Source: JAAUUJ01 sp964392245
GTDB lineage: Bacteria; Cyanobacteriota; Cyanobacteriia; Thermostichales; Thermostichaceae
Direction: 5' to 3'
Assembly (NCBI GenBank): GCA_964392245.1
Contig: CAYMOX010000016.1
Coordinates: 1 to 64,000, forward strand
DNA: 64,000 nucleotides
Made by a program: the position numbers and the translations under genes. This document shows positions 63,960 to 64,000 of this stretch, one piece after another (positions within the stretch are counted from its first letter, which is position 1; every line of letters starts with the position of its first letter). Under the pieces are notes generated by a model, which was given only the letters and a program-made list of their open reading frames with translations, was not told the origin of the DNA and did no database searches.

Positions 63960-64000
63960 ATGGCCAGGTTTGAGACGATCATTGTTGGAGTGGACGGCTC
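63960..64000 (+). CDS. Universal stress protein, 5' end only
   Basis: The last 41 bases encode MARFETIIVGVDGS, the first strand and nucleotide-binding aspartate of a UspA-family protein. GGGAG lies six bases before ATG 63960. The gene runs off the window, so length and domain number are unknown. Confidence 0.7.
   Translation, partial: MARFETIIVGVDG

Noticed and set aside
1..64000. tRNA or rRNA genes, CRISPR arrays, insertion sequences
   Set aside because: I scanned the gaps for tRNA-like T-loop sequences, for regularly spaced repeats and for transposase motifs, and found none.

Overview
The window comes from a cyanobacterium. The RNA polymerase large subunit is split into rpoC1 and rpoC2. 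The dnaE gene ends in the N-terminal half of the cyanobacterial split intein. There are genes for a phycocyanin chromophore lyase (cpcT), a phycobilin-forming heme oxygenase and the nitrogenase regulator CnfR/PatB, and the ribosomal str operon ends tuf-rpsJ. The sequence is moderately GC-rich. It is strikingly rich in GGATCC and shows no copy of the common cyanobacterial octamer GCGATCGC that I could find. I cannot name the genus from sequence alone; a phycobilisome-bearing lineage with nitrogen-fixing ancestry is the most I would claim.

Layout. 0.3-7.2 kb: a frameshifted cnfR gene, a half-type ABC exporter, pdhB, a DUF3084 coiled-coil membrane protein and heme oxygenase. 7.5-20.6 kb: the rpoB-rpoC1-rpoC2 operon behind a good sigma-70 type promoter, running into a family 5 uracil-DNA glycosylase, pyrF, a secreted protein and a multi-spanning membrane protein. 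20.6-24.1 kb (minus strand): two coupled 2-oxoglutarate/Fe(II) oxygenases, one fused to pentapeptide repeats, and three small or secreted proteins of unknown function. 24.2-31.2 kb: a transglutaminase-like protein, lipA, pyrG, and an alpha-E/ATP-grasp pair. 31.2-38.2 kb (minus strand): carotenoid oxygenase, a RodZ-like protein, an RsuA/RluB-type pseudouridine synthase, then a MoeB-rhodanese / MoaD-like / JAMM-protease sulfur-carrier operon and an alpha/beta hydrolase. 38.3-42.8 kb: argJ, split dnaE and a small secreted protein.

42.8-48.3 kb (minus strand) is the most system-like region. It holds a PP2C phosphatase, a divergent protein kinase with a zinc ribbon, an isochorismatase-fold hydrolase, a vWA-domain protein, and an apparent remnant chimera of a P-loop kinase and a MoxR ATPase. 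The first, second and fourth make up a TerY-P type signalling triad. 48.6-55.2 kb: an exported esterase, an enolase-superfamily epimerase, comEC, a dual-specificity phosphatase, a glycerophosphodiesterase and cpcT. 55.2-63.6 kb: the str operon (rpsL, rpsG, fusA, tuf, rpsJ), dapB, xseA and an AI-2E family transporter. The last 41 bases begin a universal stress protein gene.

Most of the window is housekeeping. The parts most worth attention are the broken cnfR, the JAMM/MoaD/MoeB operon, the oxygenase pair, and the vWA/kinase/phosphatase locus with its chimeric neighbour. All positions and motif readings come from inspection alone; no database search was run.
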